A DNA stretch of 48,879 bases from Bacteroidota bacterium. GTDB lineage: Bacteria > Bacteroidota > Ignavibacteria > Ignavibacteriales > SURF-24. How positions within the stretch are numbered: position 1 is the first letter of the stretch; each line of letters begins with the position of its first letter. Positions 18,587-27,133 of this stretch are shown here, piece by piece. The stretch lies in contig JAUZPB010000021.1 of the NCBI GenBank assembly GCA_030706145.1, positions 1 to 48,879 of the forward strand, given 5' to 3'. Both the position numbers and the translations under genes were made by a program. Below the pieces are notes generated by a model. It was not told the DNA's origin, searched no databases, and saw nothing but the letters and a program-made list of their open reading frames with translations.

Positions 18587-20065
18587 TTATTTCTCCTTAT
18601 GCCAGATTCTTAAAATATCTTGTGGATTTCCAGTTGCTACAAACAGGTCTGTTAATGATTTATAGTATTCATAAAGTGAATTAAGACTCTCGATTTGATT
18701 TCTTTCGAGAGAAAGCTGGGCATCAATTACTTCCAAAGATGTACCCATTCCAGAGATGAATCTCTTTTCGTTGAGTCTTAAACTTTCTTTTGCCAAATCT
18801 ATTGTTTTACCAAGCTTTTCATATCTTGTCCTGGCATTTACCACATCGCGATACGATTTATTTACCCATAATCCGATCTTTCTTTTAGCATCTGCCTCTA
18901 CATATTGAACTTCGCGTTCAATATGAACGGCATTTTGAAGTTTTGCATAATCTTTCATTCCGTTGAACAGATTAAATTTAACCTGGACACCGACAGCCCA
19001 TCTAGGTTCAAGGCTTGAAAGATATTCTGGATACATTTCATATTTACCAAAAGCTGCAATAGTGGGCAGAAAACCTGCTCTTTCGGCAACATATTTGCTG
19101 TTAGCAGCTTCCTTCTTCATCTCGATCAACCTTAGTATCGGCTGATTTTGATTTGCAAGGTTAAGGAATGTATTAAGTGAGTCAGAAATGCCCGAGTAGA
19201 TCAAAGTATCGGAAACATTAATTTGAGAATCTTCAGGTATCCCAAGAGTATTTTTTAGTGCAATTTCTGCTAATTCAAGCTTATTTAAGTCATCTGAAAG
19301 ATTTCTTTCGGCGTCAGCAACTGCCACTTCAGCTCTTAAGAGGTGATAATTTGCAATAAGACCTTCATTATAGAGTTTTTGAGCGTCATTTTTATGTTTA
19401 TTGATTCCTTCTAGAACATCTTTTCTGGTCTTAACAACATTTTGCATAAGTACAGTGGAAAGATAATTGTTGACAGCTTCCTGCAATACCTCATTTCTTG
19501 TCTTCTGGAGTTCAATTTCAGAAGATTGTCTTTCCTCAGAAGCAAAATCTTTAGCAGCCATGAGTTTTCCACCAAGAAATATAGGTTGGATGCCAACGAT
19601 TGTAGCTGTTCTGTAGTTCTGTTTTTTAAATGTCTCAACAAATGGAGGTATAAGTTGATTTAGCTGAGACATAGCAGCTTGAGTATATAGATCCTTTTGA
19701 GCTTGAGAGTAGGGAGCTTTGCCTTGAAGCACATTTCCCATGCTAGCTAGCTCAGCCTGAGTTTTACCCTGCAGAGTAATCATTACGTCTCTAATAGGGC
19801 TAAGGTCAATATTCATATTTTCATTTAAATGAGTATAACTGCCTTCAATACCAATTGAAGGCATAAAATTACCCCATGCCTCCATATCCTGATATTTTTT
19901 CTGATATGTACGTTCTTCAAATTGTTTGATCTTCTCGTTATTTCTAAGAGCTAATTCTACGGCATTTTCAAGTGTTAAAACTTGAGAAAACAAATTAATA
20001 GGAATTGCTAAAATTCCTAAGAGTGATAAAAACACGAGCTTCTTCGTTTTGCTATTTTTGTGCAT
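18587..20065 (-). CDS. TolC-family outer-membrane efflux channel (TetR-controlled operon)
   Basis: The 492-residue outer-membrane channel is the first gene of the efflux operon. A Lys-rich start and signal peptide (FLSLLGILAIPINLFSQ) are followed by LENAVELALRNNEKIKQFEERTYQKK, coiled-coil helices and a second repeat near PILRLIEMKKEAANSKYVAERAG. It ends with YYKSLTDLFVATGNPQDIL. It differs clearly in sequence from the TolC at 6281, so each efflux locus has its own channel. A TetR-type operator lies 21 bases upstream of the ATG, and the tetR gene ends 53 bases before it. Confidence 0.92.
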   Translation of the reverse strand: MHKNSKTKKLVFLSLLGILAIPINLFSQVLTLENAVELALRNNEKIKQFEERTYQKKYQDMEAWGNFMPSIGIEGSYTHLNENMNIDLSPIRDVMITLQGKTQAELASMGNVLQGKAPYSQAQKDLYTQAAMSQLNQLIPPFVETFKKQNYRTATIVGIQPIFLGGKLMAAKDFASEERQSSEIELQKTRNEVLQEAVNNYLSTVLMQNVVKTRKDVLEGINKHKNDAQKLYNEGLIANYHLLRAEVAVADAERNLSDDLNKLELAEIALKNTLGIPEDSQINVSDTLIYSGISDSLNTFLNLANQNQPILRLIEMKKEAANSKYVAERAGFLPTIAAFGKYEMYPEYLSSLEPRWAVGVQVKFNLFNGMKDYAKLQNAVHIEREVQYVEADAKRKIGLWVNKSYRDVVNARTRYEKLGKTIDLAKESLRLNEKRFISGMGTSLEVIDAQLSLERNQIESLNSLYEYYKSLTDLFVATGNPQDILRIWHKEK

Positions 20066-20086
20066 CTAGTTATCCATATTGTATAA

Positions 20087-20100
20087 TGAATCAATATTCA
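20087..20100. promoter_or_regulatory. Probable TetR operator upstream of the tolC-hlyD-ABC2 operon
   Basis: TGAATCAATATTCA is an inverted repeat (TGAAT-N4-ATTCA), identical to the copy upstream of tetR. A -35-like TTGAAT overlaps it, with a weak TATGGA 17 bases on; a TATACA follows the palindrome directly. Binding here would block transcription of the operon. Confidence 0.8.
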
Positions 20101-20118
20101 AAAAATGTGTAAAAATTT

Positions 20119-20706
20119 TTAATTTAATAGACCTTTTTTGCAAAAATACTTGACATTTTGTCTTATATGGTGCAGTGAAACACTATCCGGGTTATTAGCC
20201 CATTGGTGTAATAAAAGTCGCATTCCGCCAAAGATGAAAGAGCGGATCATTTTGACGTCGATTTTTGTGTTAAAAACTCCGTTACTAATGCCTTCATTAA
20301 CAATAGCTTCACCAAGGTCGAGGAATTTTTCATAATATAGTGTGAACTTCTCAGGTGACTTTTGAAGCAGGTAGTTTTGCTCGTTAACGAAAACTATAGC
20401 AAGTGCCGGATCTTGAATAAATGTGTCAAAAAGAAGGTCAATCATCATATCAAACTTCTCAACTGCATCAATATCTTTACTTTCGGCAATTTCCTTCAAT
20501 TCAAGGAAAAGCTTATCCCAGAGTTTGGCAAAAATCGTAAGCAATATCATTTCTTTGTTTTCGTAATATACATAAACGCTGCCTGTAGCAACACCGGCTA
20601 GTTCGGCAATCTTATGTATTTTAGCGTTATGGTAGCCGCTTTCTGCAAATATTTTAATGGCTGCCTCAAGGATGTCTTGTTCCTTGTTTCCTTCTTTTGT
20701 TCTCAT
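20119..20706 (-). CDS. TetR/AcrR-family transcriptional repressor
   Basis: The 195-residue regulator has an N-terminal TetR helix-turn-helix: ILEAAIKIFAESGYHNAKIHKIAELAGVATG then SVYVYYENKEMIL, at about residues 11-60. The all-helical C-terminal ligand domain matches the TetR_C_6-like pattern often attached to efflux and fatty-acid regulators. It is the first gene of the minus-strand efflux locus. A consensus promoter and a palindromic operator precede it, and the same palindrome recurs before tolC, so it most likely represses itself and the exporter until a ligand (probably an export substrate) binds. The ligand cannot be deduced. Confidence 0.93.
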   Translation of the reverse strand: MRTKEGNKEQDILEAAIKIFAESGYHNAKIHKIAELAGVATGSVYVYYENKEMILLTIFAKLWDKLFLELKEIAESKDIDAVEKFDMMIDLLFDTFIQDPALAIVFVNEQNYLLQKSPEKFTLYYEKFLDLGEAIVNEGISNGVFNTKIDVKMIRSFIFGGMRLLLHQWANNPDSVSLHHIRQNVKYFCKKGLLN

Positions 20707-20722
20707 GAGGAAAACCCTTTAT

Positions 20723-20736
20723 TGAATCAATATTCA
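20723..20736. promoter_or_regulatory. Probable TetR autoregulatory operator
   Basis: TGAATCAATATTCA, the same 14-bp palindrome as at 20087-20100; here it extends to 16 bp (TTGAATCAATATTCAA). It abuts the -10 of the tetR promoter and covers the expected transcription start. Confidence 0.82.
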
Positions 20737-20765
20737 AAAATAAATATTCCAAGTACATTTGTCAA
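20737..20765 (-). promoter_or_regulatory. tetR promoter
   Basis: On the minus strand TTGACA (20760-20765) is followed by a 17-base spacer and TATTTT (20737-20742). This is the best sigma-70-like promoter seen in the window. The operator lies immediately downstream. Confidence 0.7.
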
Positions 20766-20789
20766 GAAAAATTTCATTCTATGAACTGG

Positions 20790-20821
20790 AAAAAGGAGAA
20801 GAAATGAAAAATTTCTTCTCC
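20790..20821 (-). terminator. Terminator of the alcohol dehydrogenase gene
   Basis: A perfect 11-bp stem, GGAGAAGAAAT (20795-20805) against ATTTCTTCTCC (20811-20821), with a 5-base loop. Five A at 20790-20794 give a T-run on the minus strand after the stem. It insulates the dehydrogenase from the tetR promoter just downstream. Confidence 0.8.
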
Positions 20822-20882
20822 AAAAAATTGATATTTCTCATTCCCGATAATTCGGATATGATGAGAATAAAGTGGGGAGAGG

Positions 20883-22172
20883 TTAGTAGTTCTTTACTAA
20901 AGATTTTCCATTTCCGGCTTCAGCGAAAGCATAGGGCTTTTCTCTTTGAAGAATCTGTCTTTCAACAGGAAGAATCTCGACTTTAATCCATCCAGGCTCT
21001 CTTTGGTCAAAAGATTTGTAAGCATTAAGAGCCGAGCTAATTGGGCCAACGTGAGAGAGGATTTTCTGTGGATTGATGACTTTGCTTTGAACCATTTCTA
21101 TTAACATAGGAATGTACTTTCTATGATTACAATTACCGGACCTGATGACTATATTTTTACTCATTGCCATTCCGAAAGGCAAGAATTGGAATGTCTGTGG
21201 ATAGACACCAATTACAGATAAAGTTCCGGCTTTTGCAACTGATTCTATTGCCCAGAGAAGAACCTGGGAAGGAGCATTACCCGGCATCCAATATTTTCCG
21301 TCAGGATTGATTTTGGGCGCGACGATATCGCTTTCTCTACGAAATTGTTTCTCAAGTTTTCGTGATTTCTTGAAGGCCAGACCACTTTCCGGATGGACTG
21401 CATCTACTCCAACGGCGTCAATTACTCTGTCAACACCAATTCCACCAGTAAGGTCCTGAATTGTAGAGACCGGGTCTTCTTCCTCGAAATTTATGATTTC
21501 GGCTCCAAGCATTTTTGCCAACTCAAGCCTGGAGTTTACTTTATCAATTGCAAGGACTCTTCCAGCTCCCATTAGAAATGAGCTGGCAATGGCAAAAAGA
21601 CCAACAGGGCCGCATCCGAAGACGGCAACTGAATCGCCTTTTTTTATTTCTGCCATCTCGGCGCCGAAATATCCAGTTGGGAAAATATCTGATAAAAGTA
21701 TTGCCTGGTCATCTAAGATCTCATCGGGCAGTTTAACAAGTCCAATATTTGCATAAGGGACTCTTGCATATTCGGCCTGAAGTCCATTAAAAGCCCCATT
21801 CATAATTGGGCCACCAAAAAACGCTGTCCCTGCGTTTTTGCCTGCAGGATTTGCATTATCACACTGTGAGAAATATCCAGCCCTGCAATAAGAACAATAT
21901 CCACAAGCTATTGTAGAAGGAATGACAACACGGTCTCCAGGTTTTAGGTTTCTAACCTCTTTACCAACTTCTTCAACTATTCCAATACCCTCATGCCCCA
22001 TAATTGTACCAGGTTTCATTCCCGGCATTGATCCACGAACCATATGGAGATCTGTTCCGCATATTGCGCTAGATGTAATTTTGACAATTGCATCTTGTGC
22101 CTCTTTGATCTTGGGTTCTTTCACCTCATCCAATCTTATATCACCAATTCCATGAAAAACAATTGCTTTCAT
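20883..22172 (-). CDS. Zinc-dependent alcohol dehydrogenase (formaldehyde-dehydrogenase-like)
   Basis: A 429-residue medium-chain dehydrogenase. Catalytic zinc ligands are likely Cys38 (AICGTDLH) and His60-Glu61 (GHEGIG). The structural zinc site is intact: Cys90, 93, 96 and 104. The NAD(P) loop is VFGCGPVGLFAI, followed by an acidic AIDK, favouring NAD. An insertion around HPESGLAFKKSRKL and the length place it near the long formaldehyde-dehydrogenase-like subgroup. Cofactor and substrate are not certain. The C-terminus extends about 20 residues beyond the usual core. Strong Shine-Dalgarno AAGGAGG precedes the ATG. It is not part of the tetR efflux operon because a terminator separates them. 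Confidence 0.88.
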   Translation of the reverse strand: MKAIVFHGIGDIRLDEVKEPKIKEAQDAIVKITSSAICGTDLHMVRGSMPGMKPGTIMGHEGIGIVEEVGKEVRNLKPGDRVVIPSTIACGYCSYCRAGYFSQCDNANPAGKNAGTAFFGGPIMNGAFNGLQAEYARVPYANIGLVKLPDEILDDQAILLSDIFPTGYFGAEMAEIKKGDSVAVFGCGPVGLFAIASSFLMGAGRVLAIDKVNSRLELAKMLGAEIINFEEEDPVSTIQDLTGGIGVDRVIDAVGVDAVHPESGLAFKKSRKLEKQFRRESDIVAPKINPDGKYWMPGNAPSQVLLWAIESVAKAGTLSVIGVYPQTFQFLPFGMAMSKNIVIRSGNCNHRKYIPMLIEMVQSKVINPQKILSHVGPISSALNAYKSFDQREPGWIKVEILPVERQILQREKPYAFAEAGNGKSLVKNY

Positions 22173-22551
22173 CTTACCTCCTTATTCCTTGATTAGAATT
22201 CTTTAAAAAATAAGGACAGAATATTGATGAATTTCAAGGTAATTACATTATTAAGTGATCAGTAAAAAAAGAAAAGGGTGCAAAATAAATAAGGGTTTTT
22301 GATCATAACCCAGAGCAGGCAAGTATCAGAAACACTTATTTTTGAAATAAAGCAAAATAATCCATAAAAGCCGGTGTAATTAGTGTCGTAAAAATTGTAT
22401 TTTTGTCACTTATAAACAGCTGCTTACAGGAACATATTTTTGTGCTGTTTTGTATTAAGTCCCAAAATATGGATTGAAAACTATATTACTTTTAATGTAT
22501 TTCTTTCATATACTTACTATTTAATAATTAAACAAACATTTTGGTTAACCT
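22173..22551. other. Intergenic region between divergent genes
   Basis: 379 AT-rich bases without a credible gene. Next to the dehydrogenase it holds a strong ribosome-binding site and a weak minus-strand promoter candidate (TTGAAA at 22232-22237, TTATTT at 22208-22213, spacer 18). A short GGGTT/AACCC hairpin at 22293-22311 has no T-run. I see nothing else definite. Confidence 0.5.
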
Positions 22552-23196
22552 ATGCTTGAAATGTTATCTTCATTTATTAAGAAACTAAGCAACAAAGTTG
22601 GTTTTACAATTTTCTTAGTAATCTATTGTGTCTCTTTTTATCTTTATTTTTTTAGCGACTATCCATTCAGTATAAAGAACATACTACCATATAGTACAGT
22701 GAACAATGTATCCGGAAGTCATTTTTTCTATTCTCCGGAGACTGCCTACGAAGCATTCAATAAGACAGGAATTCCCGATCTGCAATTTTTTAATTCAGGG
22801 GCGGATATTTACAATACATTGTTAAATTTTGGCTTTGATGGTAGAAGAGCATACGAACATATCTTACTTGCTGATATAATTTATCCGGTAATTTATGGGA
22901 TTTTCTATTCTATACTTCTTACACTCATATTGAAAAAAGCTTTTCCCAGTAATAGTTTTATTTGGGGATTTAATATACTTCCCTTAGTAGCAACATTTTT
23001 TGATTATGTTGAGAATGCTGCTATTATACAGATGATCATTGCTTTCCCAGGGAAGTTAAGAAATATTGGTTCTATACCTGGAATCTTTACATTTTTGAAG
23101 CATCTGTTTTTAGTTGCATCCGAACTAGCAATTGTTACTGGACTAATCATGATCGTTTTTAATAAAATAAAAAGTAAAAGTCCTGCAGAGGCATAA
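22552..23196 (+). CDS. Conserved-looking membrane protein of unknown function
   Basis: 214 residues with about four hydrophobic helices: residues 17-35, 104-126, 134-150 and 180-204. An extracytoplasmic loop of about 65 residues follows the first helix. Small motifs that look family-like are FGFDGRRAYEH, LLADIIYPVIYGI and TFFDYVENAAI, with acidic residues inside or next to helices. I do not recognise a named family. The start is ATG 22552 without a Shine-Dalgarno sequence. It stands alone between the dehydrogenase (divergent) and the thioredoxin-fold gene 100 bases downstream. Confidence 0.75.
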   Translation: MLEMLSSFIKKLSNKVGFTIFLVIYCVSFYLYFFSDYPFSIKNILPYSTVNNVSGSHFFYSPETAYEAFNKTGIPDLQFFNSGADIYNTLLNFGFDGRRAYEHILLADIIYPVIYGIFYSILLTLILKKAFPSNSFIWGFNILPLVATFFDYVENAAIIQMIIAFPGKLRNIGSIPGIFTFLKHLFLVASELAIVTGLIMIVFNKIKSKSPAEA

Positions 23197-23296
23197 AGAA
23201 AATTATTCCCCCAAATAAAGGTAGAGTAGTTACTAATTATATTTATCTGCAATTATTCTACCAGTTTCATAAACTTCAAAATAAAGGGACTCAGGT

Positions 23297-24493
23297 ATGA
23301 AACGCTTAGTAGTTTTATTAGTTGCCGCATTGATTTCAAGTGCTGACATTTTTGCGCTAAATGATACTACAGTAACAGGTATCAGATTTGAACATGGGAC
23401 ATGGTCAGAAATTACAGCCAAGGCAAAGCTTGAAAATAAAATGATATTTTTGGATGCTTTTGCTTCCTGGTGTGGCCCTTGCAAATGGATGGCAAAGAAT
23501 ATTTTCCCAAATGATACTGTTGGCGAATTTTACAACCAAAATTTTGTTTGTGCTAAGATTGATATGGAAAAAGGGGAGGGTATTAACATAGCCAAGAAGT
23601 TTGGGGTAAAAGCATATCCAACTTTCTTATACATTAGTCCGGATGGAGAGATGCTAATGCATAGGACATGCGGTTCAACCAGTGCAGATGAATTCTTAAA
23701 AAATGGGAAAAATGCGCTCAATCCCGATAGTCAGATGGTAAGTTTTAAGAAAAGGTTCGAAAGCAATATTTCTGACCCAAAAGAAGTATATAAATATCTT
23801 GGGATGCTTCAGGATGCATGCATGGACAATAAAAATGAAGTATCAGCCTATTTAAAAACACAGAAAGAAAAAGATCTTATTTCGCCTGAAAACTGGAAGA
23901 TAATGCTTGCATTTTTGAGTGATCCATCCACAAAGGAGTTTAAGTATATTCTTTTACACAGGGGTGATTTCGAAAAAGCATATACTAAGGAAGTTGTAAA
24001 CAATAAAATTGCCGAGGTCTATGGAACTGGTCTAGTCGAATCACTCAAGAAGGATGATAAAAAAAGCTATGAAAGCATGAAAAAAGAAATAAGAAGAAAT
24101 GCTCTGCCAGATGGGGAAAAGATAATATTGAATGCTGAATTAAAAAAATTCCAGAAAGCAAAGGATTGGAAGAATTATTCAAAGACAGCAGAACTTCTTA
24201 TTGAAAAGTACAGTAAAGATGATGCCACGTTATTAAATAAAATATCATGGACAATATATGAAAATGTTAATGATAAGGCAGTCTTATTAAAAGCTGCAGA
24301 TTGGGCGAAAAAAGCTACTGAGATAAATAATATATATTCTTTTACTGATACTTACGCTTCTGTATTATATAAATTAGGGAAAAAAGCAGAGGCAAGAGAA
24401 ACAGCTTTGAAGGCCATTGAGCTGGCAAAAAAGGAAAATGCTGATTTTAAGGAAACTGAGCTTTTACTTGAAAAAATAGATAAGATGAATTAA
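23297..24493 (+). CDS. Exported thioredoxin-fold protein with C-terminal helical repeats
   Basis: A signal peptide (MKRLVVLLVAALISSADIFA) directs the 398-residue protein to the periplasm or beyond. Residues 35-140 form a thioredoxin-like domain with the redox motif WCGPC (Cys59, Cys62), the cis-proline segment KAYPTFLYI and MHRTCG. The remaining 250 residues are helical, and TPR-like repeats appear at the end (TDTYASVLYKLGKKAEARETALKAIELAKK). It probably acts as a thiol-disulfide reductase or isomerase on exported proteins; the substrate is unknown. A bidirectional terminator follows. Confidence 0.88.
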   Translation: MKRLVVLLVAALISSADIFALNDTTVTGIRFEHGTWSEITAKAKLENKMIFLDAFASWCGPCKWMAKNIFPNDTVGEFYNQNFVCAKIDMEKGEGINIAKKFGVKAYPTFLYISPDGEMLMHRTCGSTSADEFLKNGKNALNPDSQMVSFKKRFESNISDPKEVYKYLGMLQDACMDNKNEVSAYLKTQKEKDLISPENWKIMLAFLSDPSTKEFKYILLHRGDFEKAYTKEVVNNKIAEVYGTGLVESLKKDDKKSYESMKKEIRRNALPDGEKIILNAELKKFQKAKDWKNYSKTAELLIEKYSKDDATLLNKISWTIYENVNDKAVLLKAADWAKKATEINNIYSFTDTYASVLYKLGKKAEARETALKAIELAKKENADFKETELLLEKIDKMN

Positions 24494-24506
24494 AACACGA
24501 ATTTAG

Positions 24507-24539
24507 AAAAAAGGCTTCCAAAAGTGGAAGCCTTTTTTT
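24507..24539. terminator. Bidirectional terminator between convergent genes
   Basis: AAGGCTTCCA (24511-24520) pairs with TGGAAGCCTT (24525-24534) around the loop AAAG. A T-run follows on the plus strand, and a run of A precedes it, giving T on the minus strand. It ends both the thioredoxin-fold gene and nagB. Confidence 0.9.
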
Positions 24540-24558
24540 ATGTCTCAAATTGAGCGCA

Positions 24559-25371
24559 TTAATCGAGTAAAGATTCAGGATTAAGATGAGCAGCTTCAAT
24601 ATCCTTAAAATAGTTAACCGTCCCAACTTTTAGTTCTGCTGTAGCAGCATCGTCACAGACTATCATGCCTTTAGGATGTAACTGAAGGGCACTGACAGTC
24701 CACATATGATTAACTCCTTCTTCAACAACTTTAGCCAAAGCTCTTGCTTTATTGTGTCCATTAATTAAGATCATGACCTCATGAGCATCCAGGACAGTTT
24801 TTACACCAACTGTCAAAGCAGTCTTAGGAACTTTGTTTATATCGTTATCGAAAAATCTGGAATTAGCTATCATAGTATCCATTGTCAGAGTTTTAATTCT
24901 GGTAAGTGAGCCTAAAGAAGAGCCAGGTTCATTAAAAGCTATATGTCCATCAGGTCCTATACCCCCGACAAACAAATTGATACCGCCCATATCCTTTATC
25001 TTTTTTTCATAATCTTCGCATTCCTTTTCAAGGTCTGCAGCATTGCCATTAAGTATATTTACATTTTCTTTCTTTATATCAATATGTCCGAAGAAATTAT
25101 TCCACATAAATGAATGATAACTTTCCGGATGGTCTTCTGGAATACCTACATATTCATCCATATTGAAAGTAACAACGTTCTTGAATGAAACAATGCCTTT
25201 TTTATACAGGTTTATCAACTCTTTATACATACCGATAGGAGAAGAACCTGTTGGCAAACCCAGTATTAATGGTTTCTTTTCTGTGGGTTTTGCATCCAAG
25301 ATAGTTTTTGCCACATAGTAGGCAGCCCACTGAGATACTTTCTCATAATTTGGTTGAATGATTAACCTCAT
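24559..25371 (-). CDS. nagB: Glucosamine-6-phosphate deaminase
   Basis: Converts glucosamine-6-phosphate to fructose-6-phosphate and ammonia in amino-sugar catabolism. The 270 residues match the family length. Seen motifs: [15 protein letters not shown] near the N-terminus, the active-site [19 protein letters not shown], and [18 protein letters not shown] chose ATG 25371 because GGAGG stands six bases before it and the protein then begins [17 protein letters not shown], as in homologues; an in-frame start at 25395 would add eight residues without a ribosome site. The partner nagA lies at 30163 on the other strand, so the pathway genes are near but not in one operon. Confidence 0.96.
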   Translation of the reverse strand: MRLIIQPNYEKVSQWAAYYVAKTILDAKPTEKKPLILGLPTGSSPIGMYKELINLYKKGIVSFKNVVTFNMDEYVGIPEDHPESYHSFMWNNFFGHIDIKKENVNILNGNAADLEKECEDYEKKIKDMGGINLFVGGIGPDGHIAFNEPGSSLGSLTRIKTLTMDTMIANSRFFDNDINKVPKTALTVGVKTVLDAHEVMILINGHNKARALAKVVEEGVNHMWTVSALQLHPKGMIVCDDAATAELKVGTVNYFKDIEAAHLNPESLLD

Positions 25372-25495
25372 AATTAACCTCCGTTTAGTTGACAAGAAAA
25401 TAATTTACTGGTGTTTTAATATAAAGAATTAAGAGAAAAAATTCTTTATTAATGAAGAATTAAATTGTGAAATCTACAGGTAGACCGCATAAAAC

Positions 25496-27133
25496 CTAAT
25501 CAGTCTGAAATTCACATCCCTCAGGAATCTCTGGGGGAACCAGAATAACATCTTCCTTTTGCATAATCACTTTACCAGGCTCCATACCTTTCTTTTTAAT
25601 TACGTATTTTTTCAGTGTATAGGCGACAGGAGCCATCTTTGAAGTTTTAGCTTTACTATGATAAGCAGCTAATGAAGCTGCTTTTTTAATTATTGGTTTG
25701 GGAATAGCTTCTTTTGTATTTTCAACCCTTAAGACAACGTGAGAGCCGGGTACGCCTCTTGCATGAAACCAAAAATCATTTTGTTTTGCAAATTTTACTG
25801 TTAAGAGATCGTTGTTCTGGCTGTCTTTGCCTACAAAGACGTGATACTTATTTTCGACGATGTAATGCTTAAAATTATATTCTCTTTCATATTTCTGACT
25901 ATTTGAGGGGGTTTCATCACTTAAATTTAATTTTTTCATTATTTCAATATACTCATCAAGTTTTGTTGCTGATTCGAATTTATTTTTTACCATTAAAAGG
26001 TTATTGTATCTTACAGATATATTATCAAAAAGATCTTTTAGAGATATTCTGCTTTGTTTTTCATCTTTAGCTTTTTCAAAATATGCATCGATATTTTTCT
26101 TGGTCTCAAAGGTTTCATTAAGAGGAATCTTAACTGGCTGATCTGTCATGTAATCATCAACTGTAATATCTTTCATCCCTTTATATAAAAGATGAATATT
26201 TGCAAGAAGAAGGTTTCCATAGTGGCGGTATAGTTCTTCCTTTGAAGGACTATCAAGCTTAAATTTGATCTGATTTAGTTTTTGAGCAAGCTTATTTATT
26301 TGAGGCTCAAGATATTTTGTAATTCTGCTCCTTAATTGTATAAGTTTTTCGTATCTGTACTTGGAAATAAGATATTCATTTAGCGCGTTAAGGTATGTCT
26401 CAAAATTTCTGTTATCCTGGCGATCGAATATCCTAAAAGTAGAAGGAGCAAAAACGACCTTGTTTATTTGCTTTTCATAAAAGACAGAAATGTCAGTGGT
26501 GTGAATTTCATTAATAACTTTAGATAAGATAGAAATATATTCTTCAGGATCAGTATTGTCTTTTGTTCTTGCGCTGACCTCAGAAAGGATTTCTTTAGAA
26601 ATAAACGGGAATCTATTTTTGATCTCCTTTGCGAGATTATCTGATCCAACAAGATCACTCAGGTAAGGTTCATGCAGAAAAGGGGAAAATAGCTTTTCAT
26701 TAATTGTAGATAGTGTTCTTTTTTCTGTCTCTTCAGTAATTTTCTTAAAAGGGACTAAGTCTCTCATGTTTTCAGTAAGAACTACATTTGAATCTTTACC
26801 GTGAATCAAGAAAAAAAGTGTAAACTTGGCAAAGTTAAATTTGATTATCCTATCGTCAGTAGCTATTTCAACATTTATTAGTTTTGAAGGAAGAAATTCC
26901 TGAAAGAAACCTATAGAGTTTTTTTTTGCACGATGGAATTCTTTTTTTAACAAAATATAAGGCTCATTTTGGCTGGCTGAGACAATAAGGTTGAATACAT
27001 TTTCTTCTACAGAGGTAAAGCAAAGATTCAATTTGTCTTTTTCCTGTGAGAAAGCTTCTTTAAGAGTGGAGCCAGGCAAAAAGCTATTTAACTCCAGGAC
27101 CATTCTATTCAAATAAAAATAATTCTTATACAT
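25496..27133 (-). CDS. rqcH: NFACT-family ribosome quality-control protein (RqcH-like)
   Basis: RqcH binds stalled 50S subunits with peptidyl-tRNA and recruits tRNA-Ala to add C-terminal alanine tails that mark the nascent chain for decay. The 545 residues show an N-terminal NFACT-N domain with the Asp94-Arg95 pair (TDDRII) that matches the residues needed for tailing in RqcH. A central coiled-coil region covers about 265-420, followed by the NFACT-R (DUF814) domain with FWFHARGVPGSHVVLR and SLAAYHSKAKTSKMAPVAYT. The older name is fibronectin-binding protein A. Start ATG 27133 follows AAAGGAAT. The intact DR pair argues for an active factor. Confidence 0.88.
   Translation of the reverse strand: MYKNYFYLNRMVLELNSFLPGSTLKEAFSQEKDKLNLCFTSVEENVFNLIVSASQNEPYILLKKEFHRAKKNSIGFFQEFLPSKLINVEIATDDRIIKFNFAKFTLFFLIHGKDSNVVLTENMRDLVPFKKITEETEKRTLSTINEKLFSPFLHEPYLSDLVGSDNLAKEIKNRFPFISKEILSEVSARTKDNTDPEEYISILSKVINEIHTTDISVFYEKQINKVVFAPSTFRIFDRQDNRNFETYLNALNEYLISKYRYEKLIQLRSRITKYLEPQINKLAQKLNQIKFKLDSPSKEELYRHYGNLLLANIHLLYKGMKDITVDDYMTDQPVKIPLNETFETKKNIDAYFEKAKDEKQSRISLKDLFDNISVRYNNLLMVKNKFESATKLDEYIEIMKKLNLSDETPSNSQKYEREYNFKHYIVENKYHVFVGKDSQNNDLLTVKFAKQNDFWFHARGVPGSHVVLRVENTKEAIPKPIIKKAASLAAYHSKAKTSKMAPVAYTLKKYVIKKKGMEPGKVIMQKEDVILVPPEIPEGCEFQTD

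Noticed and set aside
20759-20986. Plus-strand frame of 75 codons between tetR and the dehydrogenase
   Set aside because: It crosses the tetR promoter, the hairpin terminator and the antisense 3' end of the dehydrogenase; the apparent AGGAG before an internal ATG is part of the hairpin stem.
20883-22172. Dehydrogenase as part of the TetR-controlled efflux locus
   Set aside because: Although on the same strand just upstream, it ends at its own terminator (20790-20821) before the tetR promoter, and no operator palindrome stands before it.
25372-25395. Upstream start for nagB
   Set aside because: Adds eight residues not typical of NagB and runs across the GGAGG ribosome site that serves ATG 25371.
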